A stretch of 64,000 nucleotides of DNA from an uncultured bacterium (GCA_949300025.1 CASGCS010000009.1:1-64000); one strand, 5' to 3'; shown: positions 43,961 through 51,396, counted from the first letter of the stretch. Numbers and translations: made by a program. Notes: generated from the letters alone by a model not told the origin.

Positions 43961-44266
43961 CTAAATATCAGTTGGTTTGGACAGATATTCTCTCTCCGCT
44001 TTTACATACTCGTATTCTACCTTATACAGCCAGTATTCAGCACAGGTATTGAAGTATTTGATTCCAGTTGAGAGCATAGCATATTCCACATCCCAGAATA
44101 TGTCCCTCTTGCGTTTCTCCAGTTCTGCCAAGTCTATCTTCAACTGTTCTCTTTGTCTGACACTTTCTCTGAATCTCCTGTCATACTCTCTGATTTCTCT
44201 TGTCGGAACGAAATTGTCCCAGTCCATTTCCTTGCTCATATTGTTTGCGTTTAAGAGGTTATCCAT
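43961..44266 (-). CDS. Small helical protein, paralogue of the next gene
   Basis: The 101-aa charged protein has a coiled coil in the middle and the C-terminal block TGIKYFNTCAEYWLYKVEYE. The neighbouring gene at 44302 has the matching AGIEYYEARAEYCYYLAENA, followed in both by YxxxxREF/REY, so the two are diverged duplicates. An AAGGAAA-type ribosome site precedes the ATG. No signal peptide or membrane helix. Function unknown; the pair may form a heteromer. Confidence 0.65.
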   Translation of the reverse strand: MDNLLNANNMSKEMDWDNFVPTREIREYDRRFRESVRQREQLKIDLAELEKRKRDIFWDVEYAMLSTGIKYFNTCAEYWLYKVEYEYVKAEREYLSKPTDI

Positions 44267-44301
44267 TTTGATTTTTCCTTTGATTCCCTGTGTTTTGGAA
44301 T

Positions 44302-44631
44302 CTACATAGGCGATTCTGTCTTATTTTCTGTTTGCCTGTCCAGTTCATCCATGAAGTCCAGCATAATGTCCGTCCATATCTTGAACTCCCTTTCGTATGC
44401 GTTCTCTGCCAGATAATAACAGTATTCTGCCCTTGCTTCATAGTATTCAATACCTGCCTTGAATATCCTTTGCTTCATCTGGTGCTTCAAGTTCTGCTGC
44501 TGTTCCCTTGAAAGATTGTCAAGTCTCCTTTGCAACCTTTGTTTCCGTTGGGCATTTACCCTTGCATCCCTGTAAAGTTCTTCCGCATAGTCTGACGGTG
44601 TAAATCCGTTGTAACCTGTCGTTTCTTCCAT
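44302..44631 (-). CDS. Small helical protein, paralogue of the 43961 gene
   Basis: The 109-aa protein is rich in Arg, Gln and Glu, with a basic coiled coil (NAQRKQRLQRRLDNLSREQQ) and the aromatic block AGIEYYEARAEYCYYLAENA shared with its neighbour. Thirty-five bp separate the two. It could be a structural or nucleic-acid-associated protein; nothing in it points to catalysis. Confidence 0.65.
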   Translation of the reverse strand: MEETTGYNGFTPSDYAEELYRDARVNAQRKQRLQRRLDNLSREQQQNLKHQMKQRIFKAGIEYYEARAEYCYYLAENAYEREFKIWTDIMLDFMDELDRQTENKTESPM

Positions 44632-44645
44632 TGTTCATTTGATTT

Positions 44646-44743
44646 TCAATTGGGTATAGATAACGAAATATCCAACTCAATCTCCTGTTTATTTGGAAAC
44701 TGAATCGGATATTCCTTTGCTTTTCCATCCCTTGATAGTTGCG
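44646..44743 (-). other. Possible small coding tail overlapping the MTTQQIV gene
   Basis: In the frame shifted relative to the gene at 44744-45034 the sequence reads GGYVNVTQLSRDGKAKEYPI and ends NKQEIELDISLSIPN. The ending resembles that of the small frame at 46416 (DKQKIQLETLHIPLYI). It may be a short overlapping gene or the tail of a decayed one; no ATG at a sensible place is seen. Confidence 0.3.
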
Positions 44744-45034
44744 TTACATTGACATATCCTCCGCTATCTTCTGAATCACCCAATCCATTGAGAGACCTTG
44801 ACCCGAAGTCTGTCTGCCCCACCAGTAACAATCGTAAGCAACAAGTATCACTTCTCCGTTATTTTTCAGCATATCCGCCATGTAGGGAGTGACCAACCAC
44901 CATTCGAGGACATCAGTATCTTCATCGAAATTCTGGAGACTGTCCCAGATACTGTCATCATGTTTCATCAGTTCTTCTATGACGAGATTCTGGTTGTCGA
45001 GAATCAAGTCGTTTACAATCTGTTGTGTTGTCAT
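44744..45034 (-). CDS. MTTQQIV-type hypothetical protein, 96 aa
   Basis: The acidic soluble protein begins MTTQQIVNDLILDNQNLVIE and has a Trp/Tyr-rich middle (VLEWWLVTPYMADML; VAYDCYWWGRQTSGQGLSMD). No known family is recognised; the fold is probably alpha/beta. A decayed copy exists at 38666-38782, in both cases directly downstream of a GCCGT terminator that ends a toxin-antitoxin module. The start is preceded by TTTATATGAC, a sequence that recurs in the element. It may be an antirestriction- or anti-defence-like accessory gene, without direct evidence. Confidence 0.7.
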   Translation of the reverse strand: MTTQQIVNDLILDNQNLVIEELMKHDDSIWDSLQNFDEDTDVLEWWLVTPYMADMLKNNGEVILVAYDCYWWGRQTSGQGLSMDWVIQKIAEDMSM

Positions 45035-45046
45035 GTCATATAAACG

Positions 45047-45072
45047 AAAAATGCCGTCCTTGTGAGAACGGC
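45047..45072 (-). terminator. GCCGT hairpin terminator upstream of the MTTQQIV gene
   Basis: On the minus strand GCCGT...ACGGC with an ATTTTT tail ends upstream transcription 13 bp before the MTTQQIV start. It is the same structure as at 38793-38820. Confidence 0.7.
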
Positions 45073-45409
45073 TGGTTAAACATAAATGTATTTCAACGAC
45101 ATTGTTATCTGTCGTTTATTGAACAGTTTGCAAACTGTCTGTTTCTGATGTGAATATGTCTTAATTGGATTCTATCTAAAGTAGTTACTTTTGGATGTAC
45201 CCTACACATGTAGTCACTTGAATTGGATTTTGGTTTTTCCATATAACAGGGCAGGGGCACTTTGGATAGATACTCTGTGCGTATCCTTTACCTATACCTA
45301 TGAGAGCAGGTATAAATAAAGGTATGAATCCAACTTGATTCGGCTGTTTACAGGTATAGTTAAATGATATGTCTCCAAATCAATTTTGGATGCGCATATA
45401 TACAAGAAA
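45073..45409. other. AT-rich gap with palindromes between vapD and the MTTQQIV gene
   Basis: No gene is seen. The gap contains a perfect 16-bp palindrome ACAGTTTGCAAACTGT (45123-45138), a hairpin AACGACA...TGTCGTT just before it, and repeated ATTGGATT words. The related locus at 38 kb lacks this whole segment, so it looks inserted. Confidence 0.5.
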
Positions 45410-45433
45410 CCCTCCCACATTGCTGCAAGAGGG
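45410..45433 (-). terminator. CCCTC/GAGGG hairpin after vapD
   Basis: CCCTC (45410-45414) and GAGGG (45429-45433) lie 23 bp past the vapD stop in the same position and with similar flanks (GCAAGAGGGCGTATCT) as the hairpin after the HEPN gene. Confidence 0.5.
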
Positions 45434-45455
45434 CGTATCTATAAATTGTATGTTG

Positions 45456-45737
45456 TCACTGTTCCTTGAATACTGGTGTAAAGTCGCTCCAGTCCTCGAC
45501 CTTGAACGCACGGATGTCTCTGACGGAATCTCTGAACCATGGCGTATTTTTCAGTGCCTCTATCGCTCTGTAAAGGTTTGCCATATCGTTCCTTTCGGTA
45601 AGATATACACTCCCTTGCGTATTGTAGAATCCATATTTACGCAGGATTATCCCTATCTCGAAATAGGCGTTGTTATATGGCTCTCCATAATTCTTTTTAA
45701 GGTCAGAAACGACCATATCAAATGCTATCGCAAACAT
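45456..45737 (-). CDS. vapD: VapD-family endoribonuclease (Cas2-like fold)
   Basis: The 93-aa protein has the VapD pattern throughout: [13 protein letters not shown] with the conserved Asp7, [40 protein letters not shown] and [16 protein letters not shown]. VapD proteins are small RNases related to Cas2 and act as toxins. The start lies 8 bp after the vapX stop, with GGGAGAGAC between as ribosome site. The pair forms a type II-like toxin-antitoxin module on the element. Confidence 0.92.
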   Translation of the reverse strand: MFAIAFDMVVSDLKKNYGEPYNNAYFEIGIILRKYGFYNTQGSVYLTERNDMANLYRAIEALKNTPWFRDSVRDIRAFKVEDWSDFTPVFKEQ

Positions 45738-45745
45738 GTCTCTCC

Positions 45746-45925
45746 CTACAATTTAACTGGCTGGAAATATCTCTCCTCACCAAAAAATATCCTCCCCACT
45801 TTGTCCTTAATGGCAATGACAATCCCCTTAAATGGATTCTGTTCAATGTCTATAACCTCTCCCTCTACCCAGTCGGATTCTCCAGTGAGTTGAGGGGACA
45901 CTTTTGCTTTATCTCCTACTTTCAT
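45746..45925 (-). CDS. vapX: VapX-like antitoxin, 59 aa
   Basis: Reading leftward from 45925 gives [20 protein letters not shown] and later [19 protein letters not shown], a small beta-rich protein that matches the VapX antitoxin type found upstream of vapD in Haemophilus and others. AAAGGAAG precedes the ATG as ribosome site. It is shorter than the size cut used by many gene finders and could easily be missed. It is the upstream partner of VapD. Confidence 0.85.
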   Translation of the reverse strand: MKVGDKAKVSPQLTGESDWVEGEVIDIEQNPFKGIVIAIKDKVGRIFFGEERYFQPVKL

Positions 45926-45949
45926 GGCTTCCTTTGTTTATGTTATTCG

Positions 45950-45981
45950 CAAATATAGGTACAAACCGAGAGCAGAGCAAA
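45950..45981 (-). promoter_or_regulatory. Promoter of vapX-vapD
   Basis: On the minus strand TTTG (45981-45978) and TATATTTG (45957-45950) are separated by 20 bp, 25 bp upstream of the vapX start. No clear operator palindrome is seen. Confidence 0.75.
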
Positions 45982-46134
45982 TGAAATTTGTTTTGCCGAG
46001 GTGCAGTCCTATAAATGTCCGTCAGGGCAAATATAGTCTTTTTTTCTGGAATCAGAACAGGTATATTTAATGGCGGCAGGTGTATCCAGCAAAATTTCCA
46101 CCTTATCTGGAATCCACACCTTTATATATGCAAT

Positions 46135-46317
46135 CTAATCTCTATTCTTCTTCCTGCTGTCGCTATTCCTAAAGCAAGGCAGATAAATGATTTCTCTGTC
46201 CCAGTCCTCATCCTCATTATAGATATACACTGTCCTCGAGTTCTGGATTTCGAGAATCATCGGTATATCTATCGTGGTCGTGCATATCAATGGTATTCCT
46301 TTCATGTCATGTATCAT
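46135..46317 (-). CDS. Hypothetical protein, 60 aa
   Basis: The frame reads MIHDMKGIPLICTTTIDIPM with VYIYNEDEDWDREIIYLP later and ends in a basic tail (NSDSRKKNRD). Composition looks protein-like. The ATG four codons later (46305) is an alternative start. No family is recognised. The remaining DNA of 45982-46415 shows no other gene. Confidence 0.5.
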   Translation of the reverse strand: MIHDMKGIPLICTTTIDIPMILEIQNSRTVYIYNEDEDWDREIIYLPCFRNSDSRKKNRD

Positions 46318-46415
46318 TAAATGTTATCAAATCTTCTATGTCTGTATCTCTTTATATGCCAATTCTATATGAAGTTATGCAATATTTTCGAGTTTTCCAA
46401 AGTAAATTTTCTGGA

Positions 46416-46697
46416 TTAACTGCTTATATATAATGGGATATGTAAAGTCTCCAACTGAATTTTCTGTTTGTCTGGATTTGTTTTGGAAACTGATTCCCTG
46501 TCCTTATATGTACCTGCCTGCTCTTTAGATAGACCTGCTGGTGGTTTGGTATCATCATATTCTCCATAGTCTCCGCTGCTATCAATCCTGCGCCTATTCA
46601 CATATTTTCTATATACAAATTCGAGTTCTCGCGCAATATCGGTAGCACTAAAAAAGGGAAGCATATTTTCTGCTCCCCTGTCGAATATCATCTGCAC
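46416..46697 (-). CDS. Hypothetical protein downstream of the helicase, 93 aa
   Basis: The frame is the same as the helicase frame and follows the TAG at 46704, so it may be a separate short gene or a former extension. It contains FFSATDIARELEFVYRKYVN, which is also encoded, in diverged form, by a repeat upstream of the helicase (48653-48724). It ends DKQKIQLETLHIPLYISS. No function is recognised. Confidence 0.4.
   Translation of the reverse strand: MQMIFDRGAENMLPFFSATDIARELEFVYRKYVNRRRIDSSGDYGEYDDTKPPAGLSKEQAGTYKDRESVSKTNPDKQKIQLETLHIPLYISS
46577..46648. repeat. Left copy of a ~72-bp repeat flanking the helicase gene
   Basis: This segment and 48653-48724 align base for base with few gaps (for example GCTACCGAT, AACTCG, AGGCGCA, TTGATAGCA on the minus strand). 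Both are followed by a similar AAGGGA/TCCC hairpin. The two copies are direct repeats bracketing the helicase gene. Confidence 0.7.
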
Positions 46698-46703
46698 AAT
46701 GCG

Positions 46704-48560
46704 CTATGTGTAATCTTCGTCCGTGAAAAGTTCCAACTGTTTCGGTATAATGTCATATACCACTTTCTTCTCGCACACTATCGCAATACAAGATGTCTGC
46801 TGACCCTCTATGCGGATGTTCTGCTTCTTGACCTCGTATCATTTCGCAAGGTCTGTTGCTACCGCAATCCTGTGTATGCCGAGAATGTCGTATATCCCTT
46901 GAAGTACCTTTGCTATCTCCTTTCGCGGTATCGCTTTCCTGTATGGCAGTGACTGTCTCACCATTCTGATTATCTTCTCGGTCTCCGTAACTGTGGATGC
47001 CTTTACAAGTTCCCTCCTTATGTCCGTTACCTTATATTTGAGTGAGATTACCCTTGCTTCTCCGAGAGTGTCGTATGCTGTCTTTACAAGCGGCTTGTTC
47101 TTCTCTATCAGTATCTGTTCGGCACTCGGGAAGATTGTCATTGCAGATTTCAGTTCACAGTATCTTTTGAACGCATCCTTGAAACTCGCCTTTCTGCTGG
47201 CAGATTCCTTTACTGGCTTTTCTGGATTCGATTCCTCCGTCTTGACAATCTTTATTCCGCTGGCTCTTATCTCGTCAATGAGGTTTCTCCAGTTTCCATA
47301 TATCACACTCTGGAGTTCGTGCTTCATCAAGTCGCAGTTGAGCATGTTCCTGTCCGCAATCATCCTGCCGTCCTGGACCCTCACATATCTCCTGTTCGTG
47401 TAGAGTTCCGCAAGGTCTGCACCGTCATTGTTGCTGTTCATCCTCTGGGAGTATTCCTCCGCTTCCTTGAACGCCTTTTCACTTGCTTCGACGTATTCAC
47501 CATATGTGACATTCTCTGTCTTTCTTGTCGTGGAGAATATGTTGATTACATAGTCTCTGTATCTGCTGTCCCTCAATCTGCCTGCTATCTGGAAGAATAG
47601 TGTGTCAACTGGAAGAAGCGAATGTGCGATATGCCCGTCATTCACTATTACAGAGAGACCTTTCCCGTCATAGATGTCACAGCCCTCAAAGGCAGTCGAA
47701 GTGTAGAAGTTGTACGGTTTCACTGGGTCGGTTATGTCTGCTATCCTGTAAGCGTTTCCGAGTTTGCTCTGGTTGGTCGCTATGCTGTCCCTGTTCTTTG
47801 AGCATACTATGCGGACTTCCTCTGGTTTGAGACCTGCATATTTGATTATCCTGCTTATCATCGTGACACTGTTTACGAATATGTGCAGGTTGTATTCATC
47901 TGTCCTGCCCTCGCAAAGTTCCGCTGCAAGTCTGGCTGGGGATGAGGTCTTGACACTGTGCAGTCTCAATTTATGTTCATCCTGCCATTTAATCTTGACC
48001 CGCTGGAGGTGTTTCATCTCGTCTGGCATGTACTTCCGATTTACTGGAGTTGCCGTCATGTAGATTACATCCTTGAATCTTTCCGCAGACTTTAGAAGCC
48101 CCTGCATCGCATCTGGTCGGAAGTCGTATGAGTTCAGTATGACCTGCCATTCGTCTATCACGAGTTGATAACCGTTCTGGACATCATATCCCTCATCTGC
48201 AAGTGCGTCTATGACTTTCGGCAACGAATCGTATGTGACCATTATCTTGTGCGTGCCGTGGCTCTTTGCATAGTCCAGTATCTCTTTCCTGCCTGTCCCC
48301 TCATATACTCCGAGAAGAATGTCTTTGTGCTGGGATTCCTTGCTCTTTATGAGGCTTACATAGGGTACTGTTATGATTGCGTTCCCTTGCTGCCTTATCG
48401 CAAGTGTTGTCGCTCCACAGCCTGTCCTGCCCTTGTCGAGTATGCAGTTTGACGGCAGTCTGTCCATTCAGTCTTTGCTTATATACTTTGCACCCTCTGG
48501 TGCGTTCACTGTCCTTACACCCTTGACAGTGGAATTTAATTTAGAATCAATTGTTTCCAT
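46704..48560 (-). other. Full-length helicase frame with two in-frame UGA codons
   Basis: From an ATG at 48560 the frame reads METIDSKLNS and later APEGAKYISKD, meets TGA at 48468-48470, continues as the main helicase body, meets TGA at 46839-46841, then reads YEVKKQNIRIEGQQ and FTDEDYT to a TAG at 46704-46706. The frame is otherwise intact over 618 codons. Both UGA sites lie where a tryptophan would read naturally (YISKD-W-MDRLP; DLAK-W-YEVKK). TGG is also used for Trp in the body. Either two G-to-A nonsense mutations broke the gene or UGA is read through or recoded. Confidence 0.7.
46839..48467 (-). CDS. SF2 helicase-like protein (open part between two UGA codons)
   Basis: The uninterrupted 542-aa frame starts MDRLPSNCILDKGRTGCGAT. 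The P-loop-like KGRTGCGATT lacks the usual Lys (Ala instead). Other motifs are VIDEWQV (Walker B, DEWQ form), YMTATPV (motif III), and QIAGRLRDS (motif VI, Arg finger). A family of phage- and element-borne Bacteroidota helicase-like proteins has this form. The native frame begins at 48560 and ends at 46704 across two UGA codons, so translation from the internal ATG would drop the N-terminal 31 residues. The role may be in element replication. GC content is low like the rest of the element. Confidence 0.75.
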   Translation of the reverse strand: MDRLPSNCILDKGRTGCGATTLAIRQQGNAIITVPYVSLIKSKESQHKDILLGVYEGTGRKEILDYAKSHGTHKIMVTYDSLPKVIDALADEGYDVQNGYQLVIDEWQVILNSYDFRPDAMQGLLKSAERFKDVIYMTATPVNRKYMPDEMKHLQRVKIKWQDEHKLRLHSVKTSSPARLAAELCEGRTDEYNLHIFVNSVTMISRIIKYAGLKPEEVRIVCSKNRDSIATNQSKLGNAYRIADITDPVKPYNFYTSTAFEGCDIYDGKGLSVIVNDGHIAHSLLPVDTLFFQIAGRLRDSRYRDYVINIFSTTRKTENVTYGEYVEASEKAFKEAEEYSQRMNSNNDGADLAELYTNRRYVRVQDGRMIADRNMLNCDLMKHELQSVIYGNWRNLIDEIRASGIKIVKTEESNPEKPVKESASRKASFKDAFKRYCELKSAMTIFPSAEQILIEKNKPLVKTAYDTLGEARVISLKYKVTDIRRELVKASTVTETEKIIRMVRQSLPYRKAIPRKEIAKVLQGIYDILGIHRIAVATDLAK

Positions 48561-48652
48561 TGCATTTTATTTTAAGAATTATTAGCCAATCTCCTACATT
48601 TGAATCTCTTTACTTTGCTTCCATTGCTTCATGTGACCTGTGAAATGTCGGG

Positions 48653-48724
48653 TGCTATCAAAGTTGCGCCTGTACTCATATCTGTATATAGTAAAACCGA
48701 GTTGTGGCGCAGAATCGGTAGCAG
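48653..48724. repeat. Right copy of the ~72-bp repeat flanking the helicase gene
   Basis: On the minus strand the DNA can be read as ATDSAPQLGFTIYRYEYRR, the counterpart of ATDIARELEFVYRKYVNRR in the left copy, then runs to a TAG at 48594. The frame is broken by TGA upstream, so it is probably no longer expressed. An AAAGGGA/TCCCTTT hairpin follows at about 48737-48765. Confidence 0.65.
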
Positions 48725-48899
48725 TGCCACATCATAAAAGGGAATACTCTTTCTGTACTCCCTTTCGGTGGCATGATATTCTTTAGGGGAAAAATCGGAG
48801 ATTGGTGGCTGATTCTCGGCTTCTCCGACCTGTGCAATGGAAAATCTCCTTATCTGAATCAGTAATACGAAGTTATATAAATTTTAGGATATTTCCAAA

Positions 48900-49118
48900 T
48901 TAAAATCCATTGAAAACAAGCGGGTTGAATCTGTTGTAACTATGACCGCTTCCCGTTCCTGCAATATGGGTCGGATATATTTTCGGCATATCGGGAGTTC
49001 TGGATTGGCTGTTTATATGGATGCCTTTAATGTCCTGTCCTCCGGAATTTTTTGGATTCCGTTCTGGAGACTTCATCGGCTGTCCGTTTAGATATTCCTG
49101 TGTCTCGGTTTCCGGCAA
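48900..49118 (-). CDS. Possible small Pro/Asn-rich protein (low confidence)
   Basis: A 72-codon frame begins at a TTG and reads LPETETQEYLNGQPMKSPER with a C-terminal GTGSGHSYNRFNPLVFNGF. The composition is protein-like but low in complexity, and no ATG start is available. It may be the tail of a decayed gene. Confidence 0.3.
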   Translation of the reverse strand: MPETETQEYLNGQPMKSPERNPKNSGGQDIKGIHINSQSRTPDMPKIYPTHIAGTGSGHSYNRFNPLVFNGF

Positions 49119-49387
49119 TGTTTTGTTGCTGATTTCTGTGTTTTGGGTACTGTACAGACCGTGAAAACATGTTTTAGCTATGTTTTATATGCTGAATCAC
49201 TGTTTTCAAGTATATTTTATATGTCAAAAGGTTGAATTTATGCGATAAATATATAAGAAAACCATGTTTTGTGTCTTATTCGGACAAATTAACTGTGACC
49301 TTATATGTCGGAATCCCAGTATTGTCCTGCGATGTGATTCCCGTCCGCTGTTTATTCGCTATCTTTGGGCATTAAATATTCGTTTAT
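49119..49387. promoter_or_regulatory. AT-rich control region with repeated TTTATATG and a -7 box
   Basis: TTTATATG or its TTATATG core occurs four times (near 49180, 49214, 49301 and 49383, the last at the start codon of the 49388 gene). TATCTTTG at 49360-49367 is a good -7 box for the rightward gene; no -33 box. This is the point where leftward and rightward genes of the element diverge, so it may also contain the replication or excision control sites. Confidence 0.45.
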
Positions 49388-50161
49388 ATGGACAAGCAGC
49401 CTTACAAGACAGCAGATATTCATGAGTATGTACATCTAATCATCAATGAGGTAGCACCGGAGTATGACCCCGATTTTGGATATATGTATGACATTGCATT
49501 CTCCGAGATTGTATTCGTGCGTAATCTTCCGGATATGCAGTTTCCGTTCAGTCACGAGGACTATTTGAAGAACAAGTCCATTATAAACTCGTCAGAAGCA
49601 TTGGGTCTCGACAGGGAGAAGTTCTGGTATGCCATGCTCTGCGTATATCATCTTACAGAGGAATACTGCAAGAACTCGCATCCAATCATTGAAGCACCGA
49701 TTGAAAGATTTCGCAGGGTTGCCGACATTATACGGGGAGATAACGCATACATCATAGCCAAATGTAACGGCAGACGGAAAGAAGTGATACAGGACAGCCC
49801 TACTCTCCGACTGATTGCCGATACTATTGACAGGATTTGCTCTGTACAGGAATGGAAGCAAGACCCTGCATTTACCGGAAGACCTGTTCTTATGCACGAT
49901 ACAAAGGAGAAGTCCATTTCCAGTAAAATAGCATTTGCCTACAACAGATACTACCGTCTTTTCGATAATCTCAAGATTGCCGGAAAGAGGTCAAAGGAAG
50001 TATCTGTGAACAAGAAGTTCTTTATCTCGCAGGTGCTCCATTTCACACGGATTGCAGTCAACGATTCGTTCCTCTTGAGTGACGAAGCATTGAGGGGAGT
50101 GTTGAACAAGTACGGAGACGAAGATTTTTCCGACAGGTTTTCCGGCTTCTACAGCCTTTGA
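49388..50161 (+). CDS. Hypothetical element protein, 257 aa
   Basis: The soluble, mainly helical protein begins MDKQPYKTADIHEYVHLIIN and has a RFRRVADIIRGDNAY-type middle and a basic segment near the C-terminus (AGKRSKEVSVNKKFF). I do not recognise a domain. It is first of two rightward genes between the control region and the integrase block, positions where elements of this kind carry replication or excision regulators. Base composition is nearer to the host than the left part of the element. Confidence 0.7.
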   Translation: MDKQPYKTADIHEYVHLIINEVAPEYDPDFGYMYDIAFSEIVFVRNLPDMQFPFSHEDYLKNKSIINSSEALGLDREKFWYAMLCVYHLTEEYCKNSHPIIEAPIERFRRVADIIRGDNAYIIAKCNGRRKEVIQDSPTLRLIADTIDRICSVQEWKQDPAFTGRPVLMHDTKEKSISSKIAFAYNRYYRLFDNLKIAGKRSKEVSVNKKFFISQVLHFTRIAVNDSFLLSDEALRGVLNKYGDEDFSDRFSGFYSL

Positions 50162-50219
50162 ATGGAGGGGTAAGTATTATGCCATAAAATTTACCCCCGC
50201 CCGCGCAGGTTCTCTTACA

Positions 50220-50274
50220 TACCTTTGCCGCCGTAATCGGAACAGTTCCGGTTATCTGGCTCGGCAGTTCCGAG
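50220..50274 (+). promoter_or_regulatory. -7 box and operator-like palindromes upstream of the 50298 gene
   Basis: TACCTTTG (50220-50227) fits the -7 consensus. A 13-bp palindrome CGGAACAGTTCCG (50238-50250) lies right at the expected transcription start, and a second, CTCGG-CAGTT-CCGAG (50260-50274), follows; both share GTTCCG. This suggests repression by an unidentified regulator. Confidence 0.6.
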
Positions 50275-50297
50275 AATTTTTAATATTTTATAATATT

Positions 50298-50825
50298 ATG
50301 TTTAAAAATAATTCTTTCGAGGGAAACCTCACAGAGGCTGCAAAGGTAGCAAACAATGTTGAATCTGCAAATCAAAAAAATGTAGAGCCTGCAAGACAGC
50401 AGAGAAGCAGGGCAGCAAAATCAAAGTTCTGGCCTGTAATCACGAAAGCGAAACGGACATTCAATGCCCAGTTGCACAAAAACAATGATGTCAAGAGGGA
50501 ATGCATAGAACAACTCATCCCAACCATAACCGCTGATGCGGAAAAGTTCTGGGCTGATTATATGGATGAAGCGAACATTCTCCTTGACAGCAGGAAATTT
50601 GAGAAAGAATGCAGAGACCTTGGAGTGGATATGGTAGCATTTGCCACGCACATCGTCTTTCTCGGCAAAGGCATGAGGGACACCGTGCTTAAGAACGGTA
50701 TCAAATCAACTATTGGGAATGATTACATTCTTTATAAAGATAAGTTTGTTCCAGATGTTGCGATGCAGTTTGCTTCGGATTATGGCCCGGAAGAAACGAA
50801 ACAATCTACCGATACCGCAGTATAG
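50298..50825 (+). CDS. Hypothetical element protein, 175 aa
   Basis: The protein has a polar, Gln/Asn/Ala-rich N-terminal 45 residues (AAKVANNVESANQKNVEPAR), a basic middle (AKSKFWPVITKAKRTFNAQL) and a helical C-terminal half. No known motif. It is preceded by a -7 box and palindromes and ended by a strong hairpin, so it forms its own transcription unit. Confidence 0.7.
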   Translation: MFKNNSFEGNLTEAAKVANNVESANQKNVEPARQQRSRAAKSKFWPVITKAKRTFNAQLHKNNDVKRECIEQLIPTITADAEKFWADYMDEANILLDSRKFEKECRDLGVDMVAFATHIVFLGKGMRDTVLKNGIKSTIGNDYILYKDKFVPDVAMQFASDYGPEETKQSTDTAV

Positions 50826-50846
50826 TTCTGTCGTAAATCTATGAAA

Positions 50847-50884
50847 AACAAGGGGATGTCCTTTATCGGGATGTCCCCCTTGTT
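50847..50884. terminator. Bidirectional terminator between convergent element genes
   Basis: AACAAGGGG (50847-50855) pairs with CCCCTTGTT (50876-50884). The loop side also holds the direct repeat GGATGTC. It separates the 50298 gene from the convergent 50911 gene. Confidence 0.75.
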
Positions 50885-50910
50885 CATATATGGATATGCC
50901 TGCTTGACCG

Positions 50911-51396
50911 TCACTGGGATTGCACAGAGAACACATCATTGATTTCCTGCGAATAGATGATACTGCCATACGGGAATGTCAGTTTACGGTTCTGGAATGT
51001 CCTGCCGTTGCTTGTCCTTATGAAGTCTCGGATACCTTGACAGTATTCCAAATGACGGTACATGTGGGATTGCAGCCAGTCTATGCCGTGTGTCATTCTC
51101 GGGTCTGGTGTGAAATTACTTATGTCCACTATGCCGTATCTGCCTTTTAGGAGGAAACAGAGGATAAATGATTCTATCTCCTTGTTAAGTGGCAATTTGA
51201 AGTCCAGTTCAGTACATCCACCATAACGAAGTCCTGTCCAGCAGTATGCTTGTCCAGACTGGTCTATACGAGGTGTGAGGATAATGGAGGTATCATCATA
51301 GTTCTTTGCTGCCACTCTGATGATGCTGATAATTTTCTCTGTGCTCATGTTTTTCAGTTCGAGCCTTTGATAAGGTGTAAATGATTGATTGTTCAT
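50911..51396 (-). CDS. Hypothetical element protein, 161 aa
   Basis: The soluble protein (MNNQSFTPYQRLELKNMSTE...) has a mixed alpha/beta pattern with ATP-independent look; blocks include YCWTGLRYGGCTELDFKLP and GRTFQNRKLTFPYGSIIYSQ. No family recognised. It lies between the terminator and the integrase gene on the same strand as the integrase, 109 bp downstream of it, and may be co-expressed with it. Confidence 0.65.
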   Translation of the reverse strand: MNNQSFTPYQRLELKNMSTEKIISIIRVAAKNYDDTSIILTPRIDQSGQAYCWTGLRYGGCTELDFKLPLNKEIESFILCFLLKGRYGIVDISNFTPDPRMTHGIDWLQSHMYRHLEYCQGIRDFIRTSNGRTFQNRKLTFPYGSIIYSQEINDVFSVQSQ

